A DNA stretch of 64,000 nucleotides, taken from positions 62,001 to 126,000 of the forward strand of contig JAKIWE010000001.1 of assembly GCA_022750195.1 (NCBI GenBank). Direction: 5' to 3'. The notes under the pieces are model-generated. The model saw nothing but the letters and a program-made list of their open reading frames with translations, did no database searches and was not told where the DNA came from. This document shows positions 45,105 through 54,128 of this stretch, one piece after another. Positions within the stretch are counted from its first letter, which is position 1, and each line of letters begins with the position of its first letter. A program made the position numbers and the translations under genes. The stretch is from Thermoplasmata archaeon (GTDB taxonomy: Archaea > Thermoplasmatota > Thermoplasmata > Lutacidiplasmatales > UBA184).

Positions 45105-46094
45105 ATGCAGGTCGCTCCGCGGATACGAAAGTGGCTCACTGGTCGCAACGCCGACCCGAGCGTCCGGGCAAGGTTCTGGACGGAGGTAGAGGGTTTGCCA
45201 GGGTCGGATCGACGGGTCCGCGCCGCCTCCAAAGCGATCGGGAAAGTTGGGTGGGCGGCGTCGCTACTCGCTCAACAGTTGGCGGACGGCCACTGGATCA
45301 CTCCTGGGACCTCGGCCGAGGAGCTGTACCGGCCGAAATTCACCGCGACGAACTGGATGGCGATCACCCTCGCGGACCTAGGTATGACTCGCCGCGATCC
45401 ACGCGTTCGTCGGACGGCGGAACTGATCCTCGCTCGGTGGAGTACCAAGGGGGGCGACCTGAGCGGCAAGGCAGGAGAGATCTGTGTGACCGGGAACGCG
45501 GTCCGGACTCTGATCCGGTTCGGCTACCTCGACGATCCCCGCGTTCAGAGCTCGATCGACTGGATCCTGGGCGCCCAGAAACCGGACGGTGGCTGGCATT
45601 GCTTCCCTTCCCGCACAGGCACGCTCGATGGTTGGGAAGGGCTCGCCGCACTCGCCGAGATCCCGGAGAGCTCTCGGGGAGGGGAGGTCCGGCGGGCGAT
45701 CGAAAAGGGCGCCGAGTTCTACCTTCGTCGCCGACTCATGGACGAGGGGTCGCCACCGCACGCGCCCTGGTTCCGGATCCATTACCCCAACCACTACTTC
45801 TACGACCTGTTGGTGGGACTTCGCGTCCTAAGCCGCCTGGGGTACGGCGCCGACCCTCGGGCCCGTCGGGCCTTTCGATGGCTCAAGGACAAGCGACACG
45901 CGGACGGCACCTGGGCTCTGGACGCGGCGCATCCGGACTTCGAGCTTCCGCTCGCCGGTCCACGGGACGCGGAGTGGCCCGGCGACGCACCGTTCGTCTC
46001 GCCGGTGATGCTCGAGCCACTTCGCGCCCCGAGCCAATGGGCCACGGTCGAAGCGCTCAGCGTCCTCGCACGCCTAGAACTCGTGGACCGCTAG
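45105..46094 (+). CDS. Alpha-toroid repeat protein (prenyltransferase/squalene-cyclase-like)
   Basis: The 329-residue protein shows repeats of alpha-alpha-hairpin type, such as TGNAVRTLIRFGYLDDPRVQ and YDLLVGLRVLSRLGYGADPR, with PDGGWHCF and ADGTWALDAAHPDF typical of the terpene-cyclase-like toroid. None of the squalene-cyclase DxDD acid motifs is seen, so a terpene cyclase activity is unlikely. It is a paralogue of the gene at 46911; the two flank tag. A TATA-like GCTAAGTTC at about 45074 gives a leaderless start. The gene converges with tag, overlapping by 38 bases. Confidence 0.72.
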   Translation: MQVAPRIRKWLTGRNADPSVRARFWTEVEGLPGSDRRVRAASKAIGKVGWAASLLAQQLADGHWITPGTSAEELYRPKFTATNWMAITLADLGMTRRDPRVRRTAELILARWSTKGGDLSGKAGEICVTGNAVRTLIRFGYLDDPRVQSSIDWILGAQKPDGGWHCFPSRTGTLDGWEGLAALAEIPESSRGGEVRRAIEKGAEFYLRRRLMDEGSPPHAPWFRIHYPNHYFYDLLVGLRVLSRLGYGADPRARRAFRWLKDKRHADGTWALDAAHPDFELPLAGPRDAEWPGDAPFVSPVMLEPLRAPSQWATVEALSVLARLELVDR

Positions 46095-46731
46095 AGGTCC
46101 GCACCCGGGGCTCCCGTCCGAACGACGCGGCGACGGGAAAGGGCGGCCGCCGAACTTCGGCCCGACGGAAACACCCCGGTGAGTGATCGTTGACCATCCC
46201 GACGGCCTGCATCCACGCGTAGACGATGACCGGGCCCACGAAGCGGAACCCTCGATGCTTCAATTCGGCGGAGATCTGGGCCGACAGTGGCGTTTGGGCC
46301 GGTACGGGGCCGGTAGCCTGAATCGAACGACCGCCGGTGAAGCTCCAGACGAACTCGGCGAAGTTGGTCCCGGACGCGTGCAGCGTGAGGTAAGCGCGAG
46401 CCCCGGCGATGGTCGCTTCGATCTTGCTTCGAGACCGAACGATCCCCGCGTCAGAGAGCAGCCGCCTCACGTCGCGGGGGCCGAACCGAGCCACCATCGT
46501 TGGGTCAAAACCGCGGAACGCGGCACGGAAGGCCTCCCGCTTGCGAAGGATGGTCAGCCACGACAGGCCCGCCTGGAACCCGTCGAGCGAGAGCTTCTCC
46601 CAAAGCCTCTGGCCGTCGTACTCCGGCACGCCCCACTCCACGTCGTGGTACGCTTGCAAGAGCGGGTCGCCGAGGGCCCAAGCACAGCGACGTGGGGAGT
46701 TCGCCCCTACCGGATCGGTTTCGTTCGGCAT
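46057..46731 (-). CDS. tag: DNA-3-methyladenine glycosylase I
   Basis: From ATG 46731 the product is 224 residues. The zinc site is complete: Cys in RRCAWALGD, His in YHDVEWGVPEYD, and the C-terminal His and Cys in NDHSPGCFRR. The helical core WLTILRKREAFRAAFRGFDP is intact. It removes 3-methyladenine from alkylated DNA. The longer frame to 46788 adds a low-complexity leader. Tag is mainly bacterial, so transfer is possible. It lies between two paralogous toroid genes. Confidence 0.93.
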   Translation of the reverse strand: MPNETDPVGANSPRRCAWALGDPLLQAYHDVEWGVPEYDGQRLWEKLSLDGFQAGLSWLTILRKREAFRAAFRGFDPTMVARFGPRDVRRLLSDAGIVRSRSKIEATIAGARAYLTLHASGTNFAEFVWSFTGGRSIQATGPVPAQTPLSAQISAELKHRGFRFVGPVIVYAWMQAVGMVNDHSPGCFRRAEVRRPPFPVAASFGREPRVRTSSGPRVLGVRGR

Positions 46732-46910
46732 CTCGTCGGCCGATGGAGTACCGGTCGCCCGTCCTAAGGCAGTCCCCACCTGGGCCAAAGCCTAGGCCGC
46801 GAGCCGACGTCCCGATGGGCCGCCGCTTCCGCCCGTTGGGGGGGTCCGGTCGCCGTCGCCACTTGGCGGACCCAGAGGACTGATGAGGAGTCGGGTGAGT
46901 TTCGTCTCTC

Positions 46911-47882
46911 ATGGCTCGGGGGAAGGTCGTCGAATGGCTTCTGGGGGACGATCAACCGTCCGTCCAGTATCTCACCCTAACCCAGCTTCTGGGCCGTCGT
47001 CCGAGCGATTCCGACGTCCGGAAAGCGAGGGCCAAGATCCCGACCGCGGGTTGGGCCGCAGAGATCCTCGCGCGTCGTGACCCTAGCGGGTGGTGGGCGA
47101 GCGGCAATAATCTCTACGTGCCGAAGTACACCAGCACCAACTGGAACCTCCTCGCCCTGTCGGATCTGGGGGCCTCCCGCGCCGTTCCTGCGGTGCGCGC
47201 GTCGTGCGAACTGTGGATGGCCCGTTCCCCCCTCCGCGGAGGGGGGGTGGGCGGCAACTCGAACGGGCAGGGCCACCACTGCTTCACCGGCAACATGGCC
47301 CGTGCCTTGATCCGGTTCGGCTACGGAGACGACCCCCGCGTCCGGAAAGCGATGGAGTGGCTGGTCCGGACCGCGCATCCAAAGGGAGGCTGGACCTGCT
47401 GGGCCTTCGGGGACGGCCCGTCTCCGGGGCGGACCCTCGACTCCTGGGAAGGGCTGAGCGCGTTCGCCGCGTACCCGCGGTCCAAGTGGGACAACGCGAT
47501 GAAGTCCTGCGTCGAGCGAGCGGCGGAGTACTACCTCGATCGCGAACTCCACCGCCAAGGAGAACGGTACGCACCGTGGTACCGGTTCCACTGGCCGGTC
47601 CACTACTACTACGACCTTCTCGTCGGGCTCGACGTCCTGACAGGGCTCGGGTACGCGGACGACCCCCGACTCCGGTTCGCCCTCGATCAACTTCGGAAGC
47701 GGGAACGAACGGACGGCCGATGGAATCTCGACGCGGCCCACCCGGACGTCGTCGGGAAGATGGCAGAGTGGTACGACCGGCATCCGAAACGGCGGCCGAC
47801 CCCCCTCGCGTTCGAGCCCGTCGGCCGGCCGAGCAAGATGATCACGCTCCGCGCACTGATCGTCCTCTCTCGGGTCGGATGA
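46911..47882 (+). CDS. Alpha-toroid repeat protein, paralogue of the 45105 gene
   Basis: The 323-residue protein aligns by eye with the gene at 45105. Shared elements are TSTNWNLLALSDLGAS, FTGNMARALIRFGYGDDPR, GGWTCWAFGDG, YYYDLLVGLDVLTGLGYADD and TDGRWNLDAAHPD. It has the same toroid-like repeats without the cyclase acid motif. It carries an extra N-terminal part (ARGKVVEWLLGDDQPSVQYL). It is probably a protein-binding or lipid-related scaffold, but no function is assigned. Confidence 0.72.
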   Translation: MARGKVVEWLLGDDQPSVQYLTLTQLLGRRPSDSDVRKARAKIPTAGWAAEILARRDPSGWWASGNNLYVPKYTSTNWNLLALSDLGASRAVPAVRASCELWMARSPLRGGGVGGNSNGQGHHCFTGNMARALIRFGYGDDPRVRKAMEWLVRTAHPKGGWTCWAFGDGPSPGRTLDSWEGLSAFAAYPRSKWDNAMKSCVERAAEYYLDRELHRQGERYAPWYRFHWPVHYYYDLLVGLDVLTGLGYADDPRLRFALDQLRKRERTDGRWNLDAAHPDVVGKMAEWYDRHPKRRPTPLAFEPVGRPSKMITLRALIVLSRVG

Positions 47883-48079
47883 CCGGTAGCGGCTCGACGT
47901 AAGGCGTCGACGCCAGCTTCCAAGTGATCCTTGTGCGGGGAGTATCCCTGCGACCCATGGTCGATGCCGGTCCGGGACTTCCGAGCCGCACCATCGTCCC
48001 CGGAGCCGCGGCCAAGAGAGGTGCTGGTCGCGGCTCGGGTCATCGACTTATCGGTGCGTTCCCATTCGGACCCCGGTCC

Positions 48080-48796
48080 ATGGGCCTGCCGCTCCGAACC
48101 GACGGCGCGCCCGACCTGCTCTGGTTGACCGTCCGACGCTCGATCGCGCTCGGCCGGTTGTACCTCGTCGTGGGTACCGCGTACCTGGTTCTCCTAGCCG
48201 TCGCGACGAGCTTCACGGGCGGGACGACGTTCGCCGTTGTCTCTACCCTCTTTCTACCCACGTTCGTCGTCGTCGGCTCTCTCGGGGGAGTGATCGTGTT
48301 CACCAGCGATCGACAGAAAGGGGTCTTCGAGTACCTCCTCGCGTACGGCCTTTCGCCGCGGCGCCTGTTCGAGAACATCTTGGCAGCGACCTTGATTCTG
48401 GCGACGATCGTCGTCGCGACCTCCGTGGCGGTCGACGTCGTGGTCCTCGCCGCGGCAGGCCACCCGGTGCCCCTCGCCTTGATCGTGGGTCTCGGCGTCT
48501 ACGGACTTCCGATGGGGTACGGCTCGGCCGCCTTCACCGCCATGGTCGGGATGTACTGGACGGCGCTCTCGACCCCCCGCCAAGGGATGAGCAGCCCGAT
48601 CGGAGTGCTGCCGCTCGTGGGGATCGTCCCTTCCCTCGCCACGCTGGCCGCCGCCTTCGCCTTCGGCATCACCGATGGGGCCTCGTTCTACCTGGTGGTT
48701 GGGCTCGCCGTGGCGATCGTAGGTGGAGTGGTCGTCGTTCTCCTTACCCTGATCGATAGGTTGCTGCCGTACGACCGTTTTCTCTCGCCGATGTAG
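48080..48796 (+). CDS. ABC-2-like membrane permease subunit
   Basis: The 238-residue protein has about six hydrophobic helices and the ABC-2-type turn FTSDRQKGVFEYLLAYGLSPRRLFENI near residue 80. In ABC exporters this follows the second helix. No ATPase gene is adjacent, so its partner is elsewhere, possibly the MacB-type ATPase at 58149 (inference only). ATG 48080 is taken, with a TATA-like GACTTATCGG at 48045-48054. The upstream open frame is low complexity. Confidence 0.68.
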   Translation: MGLPLRTDGAPDLLWLTVRRSIALGRLYLVVGTAYLVLLAVATSFTGGTTFAVVSTLFLPTFVVVGSLGGVIVFTSDRQKGVFEYLLAYGLSPRRLFENILAATLILATIVVATSVAVDVVVLAAAGHPVPLALIVGLGVYGLPMGYGSAAFTAMVGMYWTALSTPRQGMSSPIGVLPLVGIVPSLATLAAAFAFGITDGASFYLVVGLAVAIVGGVVVVLLTLIDRLLPYDRFLSPM

Positions 48797-48905
48797 CACG
48801 CTCCGACGTAGGCGGCGTCCTTGCTCCGTTAAGCGACCTCGGGCGTAGGGCCGGTCGAGCGTGGGGCTCCCCTTCGATGGGTGGGTGGCCGCGCCAAGGT
48901 CCCGC

Positions 48906-49460
48906 ATGACCCCTCGCACACGACCTGAGAGTTCGCTCGAACGAAGGCCGTACCCGTCTTCCCGGCGAGCGAGCCGGGTCGCCCCGCTCGCCCCTCGCGA
49001 CATCCGCATCGAACCGATGGTGGACCATCCTTCGGCTCTCGAATCCGTCGTCGGATGGCAGTGGGCGGAGTTCGGATTCGAAGACCCCGGCGGCTCCGCG
49101 GCCGAATGGTGCGCCGATCTTCTCGCGACCTTCTCCCGGGACGAGGTACCGCTCGGATACCTCGCGATGGAGGGGGACCAACCCGTGGGTTCCTCCGAAC
49201 TCATCGAGCACGACCTCCGTTCCCGCAGGGACCTCACCCCATGGCTCGCGGGTGTCATCGTGCGCCCCGACCTCCGGGGCTGCGGCGTGGGGCGTCGACT
49301 CGTCCGCACGGTGGAGTCGAAAGCGGCCGACCTCGGATTTTCGACGATCTACTGTTTTACCGAAAGCGCGGCCCCGTTCTACCGAAAGCTCGGCTGGACC
49401 CGCTTCGGCTCCGACCGCCTCTACGGGCACCGGGTCACCATCCTCCGACGCGAGGTCTAG
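48906..49460 (+). CDS. GNAT acetyltransferase
   Basis: The 184-residue protein has GNAT motif A, VIVRPDLRGCGVGRRLVRTV, near residue 115 and motif B with FYRKLGWTRFG near 162. The N-terminal 30 residues are basic and unstructured-looking; an ATG at 49017 is an alternative start. It transfers an acetyl group from acetyl-CoA to an unknown amine. No operon partner is obvious. Confidence 0.78.
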   Translation: MTPRTRPESSLERRPYPSSRRASRVAPLAPRDIRIEPMVDHPSALESVVGWQWAEFGFEDPGGSAAEWCADLLATFSRDEVPLGYLAMEGDQPVGSSELIEHDLRSRRDLTPWLAGVIVRPDLRGCGVGRRLVRTVESKAADLGFSTIYCFTESAAPFYRKLGWTRFGSDRLYGHRVTILRREV

Positions 49461-49747
49461 TCCCTCTCCCGTCGGACCGGCCGCCGAGGTTGCCTCCCGG
49501 AGGGGTACAGACCCACCGACGGCCCGGCCGATCTCCTCTGCCCGAGATCGCGGAGGAACCCGAGCTTCGAGATCCAGACGAGTCGAGTCGACCCTGGAGG
49601 CTGGGGTCGACGTGTTCCCGGCTTCGCGGTCCACGGTGGGATCGTGCGAGGAGGTCCCGCCGCGCGCCCGACCACTCACGTTATGGCGAAGCGGGGCGAC
49701 TCTCAGAACGGCGGGGCAGAACGACGGCGATCTACGAAGACCGAGGG

Positions 49748-50182
49748 GTGTTCCCTCTCCTGCTCGACCAGCTGTGGAGCTTCCTGGACGCGCACCTCGA
49801 CGACGCGACGGTGACCCAGATCCACCCGGATATCGTCGGCCAACGCACCGTCAGCCGAGAGGGTGAGGTCACTACGGTAGAGCGGTCGATCCGGTTTCGA
49901 CGGGACGTCCTCCGTTCTACCTGGAAGATCACCTACCATCGCCCCTCCCTGGCGCGCTGGGAGATCGTCTCGGGCGACGGCCCCATGGCCCCCGGCAGCT
50001 TCCTCGAAAATCAGTACTCCGACGCCGTCGGAGGCACGATGATCGCGAGCCGTGGGGAGCTTACCGTGGTCCGCTTCCCCCGCTTCCTCCAACGAAGGAT
50101 CGCTCGGGTCGCGCTGGGGCGGATAGATGCGCAAGATCGGGCCTACCTTTCCGCCCGTGCGCCTCCGCCGCCCGCTCGATAA
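49748..50182 (+). CDS. SRPBCC-like protein, unknown function
   Basis: From GTG 49748 the product is 144 residues. VFPLLLDQLWSFLDAHLDDA suits the N-terminal helix, and SIRFRRDVLRSTWKITYHRP with WEIVSGDGPMAPGSFLEN the beta sheet of a START/polyketide-cyclase-like fold. No catalytic residues are obvious. The start is uncertain since no ATG is in frame nearby. The 287 bases upstream hold no clear gene. Confidence 0.55.
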   Translation: MFPLLLDQLWSFLDAHLDDATVTQIHPDIVGQRTVSREGEVTTVERSIRFRRDVLRSTWKITYHRPSLARWEIVSGDGPMAPGSFLENQYSDAVGGTMIASRGELTVVRFPRFLQRRIARVALGRIDAQDRAYLSARAPPPPAR

Positions 50183-50237
50183 CCCGTGATTCAGTCGTCG
50201 TCCGACTTTCCAACCGAGCGACGGGCCAGACTTCCGA

Positions 50238-50249
50238 GAGTTTTATCCC
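50238..50249 (+). promoter_or_regulatory. TATA box of the phosphoesterase gene
   Basis: GAGTTTTATCCC is centred about 34 bases before the ATG at 50277, predicting a leader of about 8 bases. Confidence 0.6.
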
Positions 50250-50276
50250 CTAGGACCGTTGAGAGATTGAACACGT

Positions 50277-51503
50277 ATGGATGCGCGTAGCCCGTACTTC
50301 CGCAAGGGGCCGAAGCTCGGGAGGCTGAGGGCGCGCCGAAGCGGCCTCCTCGCACCCGGGGCCATCGTCGGGGTCGCGCTGATGGCGCTCGTCGCGGCCG
50401 GTGTTCCGTCCGTCCTGGCGGAACCTTCCTCTGGGCCGGCGGCCGCGGGCCTACGTGCCACCTCAGGCTTTCCCACCCCGATCCGACACGTGGTCGTGGT
50501 CATGCTCGAGAACCAGGAGCTCGCCGCGGTCCTTTCCGGCGGGCCGTACGAGGCCTACCTCGCGAGCCACTACGCTGCGGCCGGCCAGTTCTACTCCGCC
50601 CACCACTATTCCCTTCCCGACTACCTGGCCGCCACCTCCGGACTCGTGTCCACGCCGAGCAAGCCGGTAGCAACGACCAGTGTCGGCGACCTCGTCCAAG
50701 CCCGGGGGCTCGGGTGGAAGGGGATCATGGAGTCGATGCCCCAGGCATGCGACCGGACCGATGCCTGGAGCGCGGGCTACGACACGGCCCACGACCCGTT
50801 CATCTGGTACAAGAACGTCGTCAGCAGCCCTACGCGGTGCGACACCCACGTTGTGGACCTCTCGGCGTGGAACTCCTCGCTCCTCTCGGGCAAGCTCCCG
50901 AACTACGTGTTCGTCAGCCCGAACACCTACCACGACACCCACAACGGCACCCTCGCCGCCGCCGACCAGTGGGTCGAGAACTTCACCCAAGGACTGCTGG
51001 CCTATCCGAAGCTGTTCGCCAGCACCGCCCTATTCGTGACGTACGATGAGGGGACCACCAACGCAGGGTACAACGGCTCGTTCGGGGGTCACCTCTACAT
51101 GGCGCTCGTCAGTCCTTACGCGCGGATGGGCTACAGTTCGCCCCACCTCTACAACACCGTAAGCCTCCTCACGACCGCCGAGTGGCTCCTGGGCCTCGGT
51201 CGGACCGGTCACCACGACAACTGGACGGTCAACCCGCCGATGACCGACCTGTTCGACTTCGCCCCTACCCACACGGTCAGCGGGACGGTCACGGACGGAG
51301 GCGGTCAGCCCCTCGTCGCTGCGAACGTGACCGACGGCCTTGGAGTGACGGCAACGACCGGCGTCCTCGGCAACTTCTCGATGACCCTTCCGGATGGTAG
51401 CTACGTGCTCTCGGCGGCGCTGGACGGCCGTGGTTCTGCGTCCCAGAACGTAACGGTCAGCGGCGCGAATATCACCGGGGTTGACTTCGTCGTGGGAAGC
51501 TGA
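50277..51503 (+). CDS. Secreted phosphoesterase (AcpA/phospholipase C family) with a carboxypeptidase-like domain
   Basis: The 408-residue protein has a signal segment at about 24-48 (LLAPGAIVGVALMALVAAGV). The catalytic domain follows with HVVVVMLENQE, LPDYLAATSGL, YVFVSPNTYHDTHNG, ALFVTYDEG and HHDNWTVNP, matching the PF04185 family of acid phosphatases and phospholipase C. A C-terminal domain from about residue 330 (HTVSGTVTDGGGQPLVAANVT) is a carboxypeptidase-regulatory-like fold. It is probably exported and may act on phosphoesters or phospholipids at the surface. No adjacent partner is seen. Confidence 0.82.
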   Translation: MDARSPYFRKGPKLGRLRARRSGLLAPGAIVGVALMALVAAGVPSVLAEPSSGPAAAGLRATSGFPTPIRHVVVVMLENQELAAVLSGGPYEAYLASHYAAAGQFYSAHHYSLPDYLAATSGLVSTPSKPVATTSVGDLVQARGLGWKGIMESMPQACDRTDAWSAGYDTAHDPFIWYKNVVSSPTRCDTHVVDLSAWNSSLLSGKLPNYVFVSPNTYHDTHNGTLAAADQWVENFTQGLLAYPKLFASTALFVTYDEGTTNAGYNGSFGGHLYMALVSPYARMGYSSPHLYNTVSLLTTAEWLLGLGRTGHHDNWTVNPPMTDLFDFAPTHTVSGTVTDGGGQPLVAANVTDGLGVTATTGVLGNFSMTLPDGSYVLSAALDGRGSASQNVTVSGANITGVDFVVGS

Positions 51504-51612
51504 CCGACAGCGTCGGCGGTTCAGACTACCCGGTTGCCCGGGAACGTGGAGGAGCAGACACCCGCGTCCGGCTAGCTTCCGCGAGGCGCAACCTCGAGCG
51601 AGGTAAGGGGTC

Positions 51613-54021
51613 CTACGGCGGATCGGGCGCCTTGCGCACCCTTTGCAGCAGCGCCAACCGCTCGAACCCTTCCTCGATCCCTCGCTTCGCCTCCGGGAAC
51701 GCGTGGGCGCCGAAGTAGGCACGAATCTCGGTCTCGAGCTTCAGACCCAAGAACGGGATGAAGTCGGCGAGCAGCGGCCCTAGGAGAGCCGTCCCGGTCC
51801 ATTTCCGGTCGAGCTCCGGTAGCCGCCGGGCGAGCCACTCCCAGAGGCCCTCGTACGCCGGGGGGAAGACGGTCGCGTACCGTAGCACGTCCCAGATGCG
51901 CGAGCTCGACAACTCGCCCGAGTCGAGCAGCTCGAGCGTCTGCCGGAGCTCGGCAGCGCCCGGGGCCCGCACGAGCGAACAGGCGAGGAGCTCGGCTTCC
52001 TCATCGCTCCGGGCCAAGGGGAGTCGGGCGCGCACCTCAGCGTACCCTGCAGCGCCGCCGGTCTTGACCCGGCCTTCGGCGATCGCCGCGCGGAGCCCGC
52101 CGGGGGCAGTCTCAAAGTTGGCGAACCGCGCGCCGACCTCGCGGGCAAAGTCGTCGTCCCAAAGAACGAGGAACTGGCTCGTGAGGGAGCGAAGGACGTT
52201 GGCGGTCTCGGGTTCGCCGGGCCGCGGGTCGAGGCCCACGCGGGCGATATGGGCTCGCAACACGCGCTTCGCCGCCTCACGCCACGCCGGCCGATCACCG
52301 AAGACCGGGAAGGCGTCCCGCCCGAACCCCACCGCAGTCCGTGCTGGCAGGTAGCTGTCGATCGACTCCGTGGTGAGCCAGAGCCCACGGAATTGCCCCG
52401 GGGTCAGATCCCCCTGGACCAGGAACAGGTAGGCGTCGACCAGGAACCCCCATTGGTCGATCGGCGGCAGCGTGGGGAGCGACCGGCGCATCTCCTCGAG
52501 CAGCGCGCCGCGATACCGGACGTGGTAGAACCCGGTGCGCCCGGGATTGACGAGGAGACCGCGAGCGGACGCGAGGGGGAGCGTAGCGGACCGCTCTTCG
52601 AGGAGCATCGAACGCCGCTCGCCGTCCGCCACCAGGATCAGGGGAACGGGCCACAGCGTCCCGTCGGGGCTCCGACCCAGCGTGAACCGTTCCTGCCGAA
52701 CGGTCAGCGTCCCGTCGGACCAGCTCAGGTCGAGCACCGGGTGACCGGTCGTCCGCACCCAGTGCGACATGATCGACGCGACCGGTTTCTGGCTCGCGCC
52801 CTGGAGCGCCTCCCAGAGGTCACCGCCGGCCGCGTTCGAGTACTGGAACCGCCGCAGGTAGTCGGTGACGCCGCGGCGGAACGCTTCGGGGCCGATGTAC
52901 GCCTCGATCATCCGGAGCACGCTCGCCCCTTTTCCGTAGGAGATGTCGTCGGCGATCTCCGCGATCTCGGACGGGTCCCGGATCGGTACCTGGATCGGAT
53001 GCGTGGTCGCGAGCGCATCGCGGCCGAGACCCCGGCCCGTCTCCCGGATCAGGAAGTCCGCCCAGTAGTTGCCGTCGGGATAGAGACGGTCGATGAGCTC
53101 GTAGCCGACGAACGTCGCGAAGCTCTCGTTGAGCCAGAAATCGTCCCACCATTTCATCGTGACCAGGTTGCCGAACCACTGGTGGGCGATCTCGTGGGCG
53201 ATCGTGACGACGATGTACCGACGAAGGAACGGGTCGGTCTTCGCGTCGACGAGCAGCGCGGTCTCCCGGAAGGCGATCGCCCCCCAGTTCTCCATCGCCC
53301 CGGCCCAGAACGCCGGCACAGCGATCAGGTGGAGCTTCGGGAGCGGGTACGGCAGGCGGTAGTACTCCTGGTAGGCCAGCACGCACCGCCCGCCGACCTC
53401 GAGGGCCACGTCGGCGGCGTCGCTCCGCCCGGGCGGCGTGGCGACGATCACCTTCACGCCGTCGGCCTGCTGCTCCCGGAGCTCGAACGGGCCGACGCCC
53501 AGGTAGACCAGGTACGTCGACATCTTGGGCGTCGGCGCGAAGCGGACCGTCTTGCGTCCGTCGTGTCGCTCCTCGTGCTCGGGCGGAGTGTTGAAGATCA
53601 CCTCGGCCCCGGCGTCGAGCTCGATCCGGAACCGGAACACGGCCTTCGCGGTGGGCACGTCGACGCACGGGAACAGACGTCGGCATCCGGTCGGGTACAT
53701 CTGGGACGTGAGGATCGTCCGGGACGGCCCGTACGGCGAGCGGTAGACGCCCGTGAGGCCGGACGCCAGGGCCCGGCCGCGGAACGCCACGCGCACCGTG
53801 TGGCGACCGGGCGAAGGGACGGGGACCTCGACCGCCTCGGACTCCGGGCGCTCGGCGTACGTCACCGGTCGGCCATCCACAAGGAGCTCCGATAGCTCGA
53901 GGTCCCGCGTGTTCACGCGGAAGGTGGGCGCCTCGCCCTCGAGGTGGATCTCCACGTGGCCTTGGAACGATTCATCGGCCGAGGCGAGGGACAGGAAGAC
54001 GTCGTACGAGTCAACAGGCAC
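51613..54021 (-). CDS. M1 aminopeptidase (tricorn interacting factor F2/F3-like)
   Basis: At 802 residues this is the ERAP/F2/F3-type enzyme. The substrate motif GAMENWGAI is near residue 243, and the zinc site HEIAHQWFG near 277 has its third ligand in NESFATFVG. Four domains appear complete, ending in an ERAP1-C-like helical region. In Thermoplasma such peptidases trim peptides from the tricorn and proteasome. The start is the GTG at 54021. The proteasome alpha gene and LonB in this window belong to the same broad peptide turnover, though the genes are not linked. Confidence 0.94.
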   Translation of the reverse strand: MPVDSYDVFLSLASADESFQGHVEIHLEGEAPTFRVNTRDLELSELLVDGRPVTYAERPESEAVEVPVPSPGRHTVRVAFRGRALASGLTGVYRSPYGPSRTILTSQMYPTGCRRLFPCVDVPTAKAVFRFRIELDAGAEVIFNTPPEHEERHDGRKTVRFAPTPKMSTYLVYLGVGPFELREQQADGVKVIVATPPGRSDAADVALEVGGRCVLAYQEYYRLPYPLPKLHLIAVPAFWAGAMENWGAIAFRETALLVDAKTDPFLRRYIVVTIAHEIAHQWFGNLVTMKWWDDFWLNESFATFVGYELIDRLYPDGNYWADFLIRETGRGLGRDALATTHPIQVPIRDPSEIAEIADDISYGKGASVLRMIEAYIGPEAFRRGVTDYLRRFQYSNAAGGDLWEALQGASQKPVASIMSHWVRTTGHPVLDLSWSDGTLTVRQERFTLGRSPDGTLWPVPLILVADGERRSMLLEERSATLPLASARGLLVNPGRTGFYHVRYRGALLEEMRRSLPTLPPIDQWGFLVDAYLFLVQGDLTPGQFRGLWLTTESIDSYLPARTAVGFGRDAFPVFGDRPAWREAAKRVLRAHIARVGLDPRPGEPETANVLRSLTSQFLVLWDDDFAREVGARFANFETAPGGLRAAIAEGRVKTGGAAGYAEVRARLPLARSDEEAELLACSLVRAPGAAELRQTLELLDSGELSSSRIWDVLRYATVFPPAYEGLWEWLARRLPELDRKWTGTALLGPLLADFIPFLGLKLETEIRAYFGAHAFPEAKRGIEEGFERLALLQRVRKAPDPP

Positions 54022-54128
54022 GGGTACCGAGGGACCGACCCTCGTACTTCAACATTCTCGGCCGCGACTCGAGCTCCCCCGCCCGGACCACCGGAACCCG
54101 TAAGTCAGCCCGGCCGCTCCGGTCCCTC

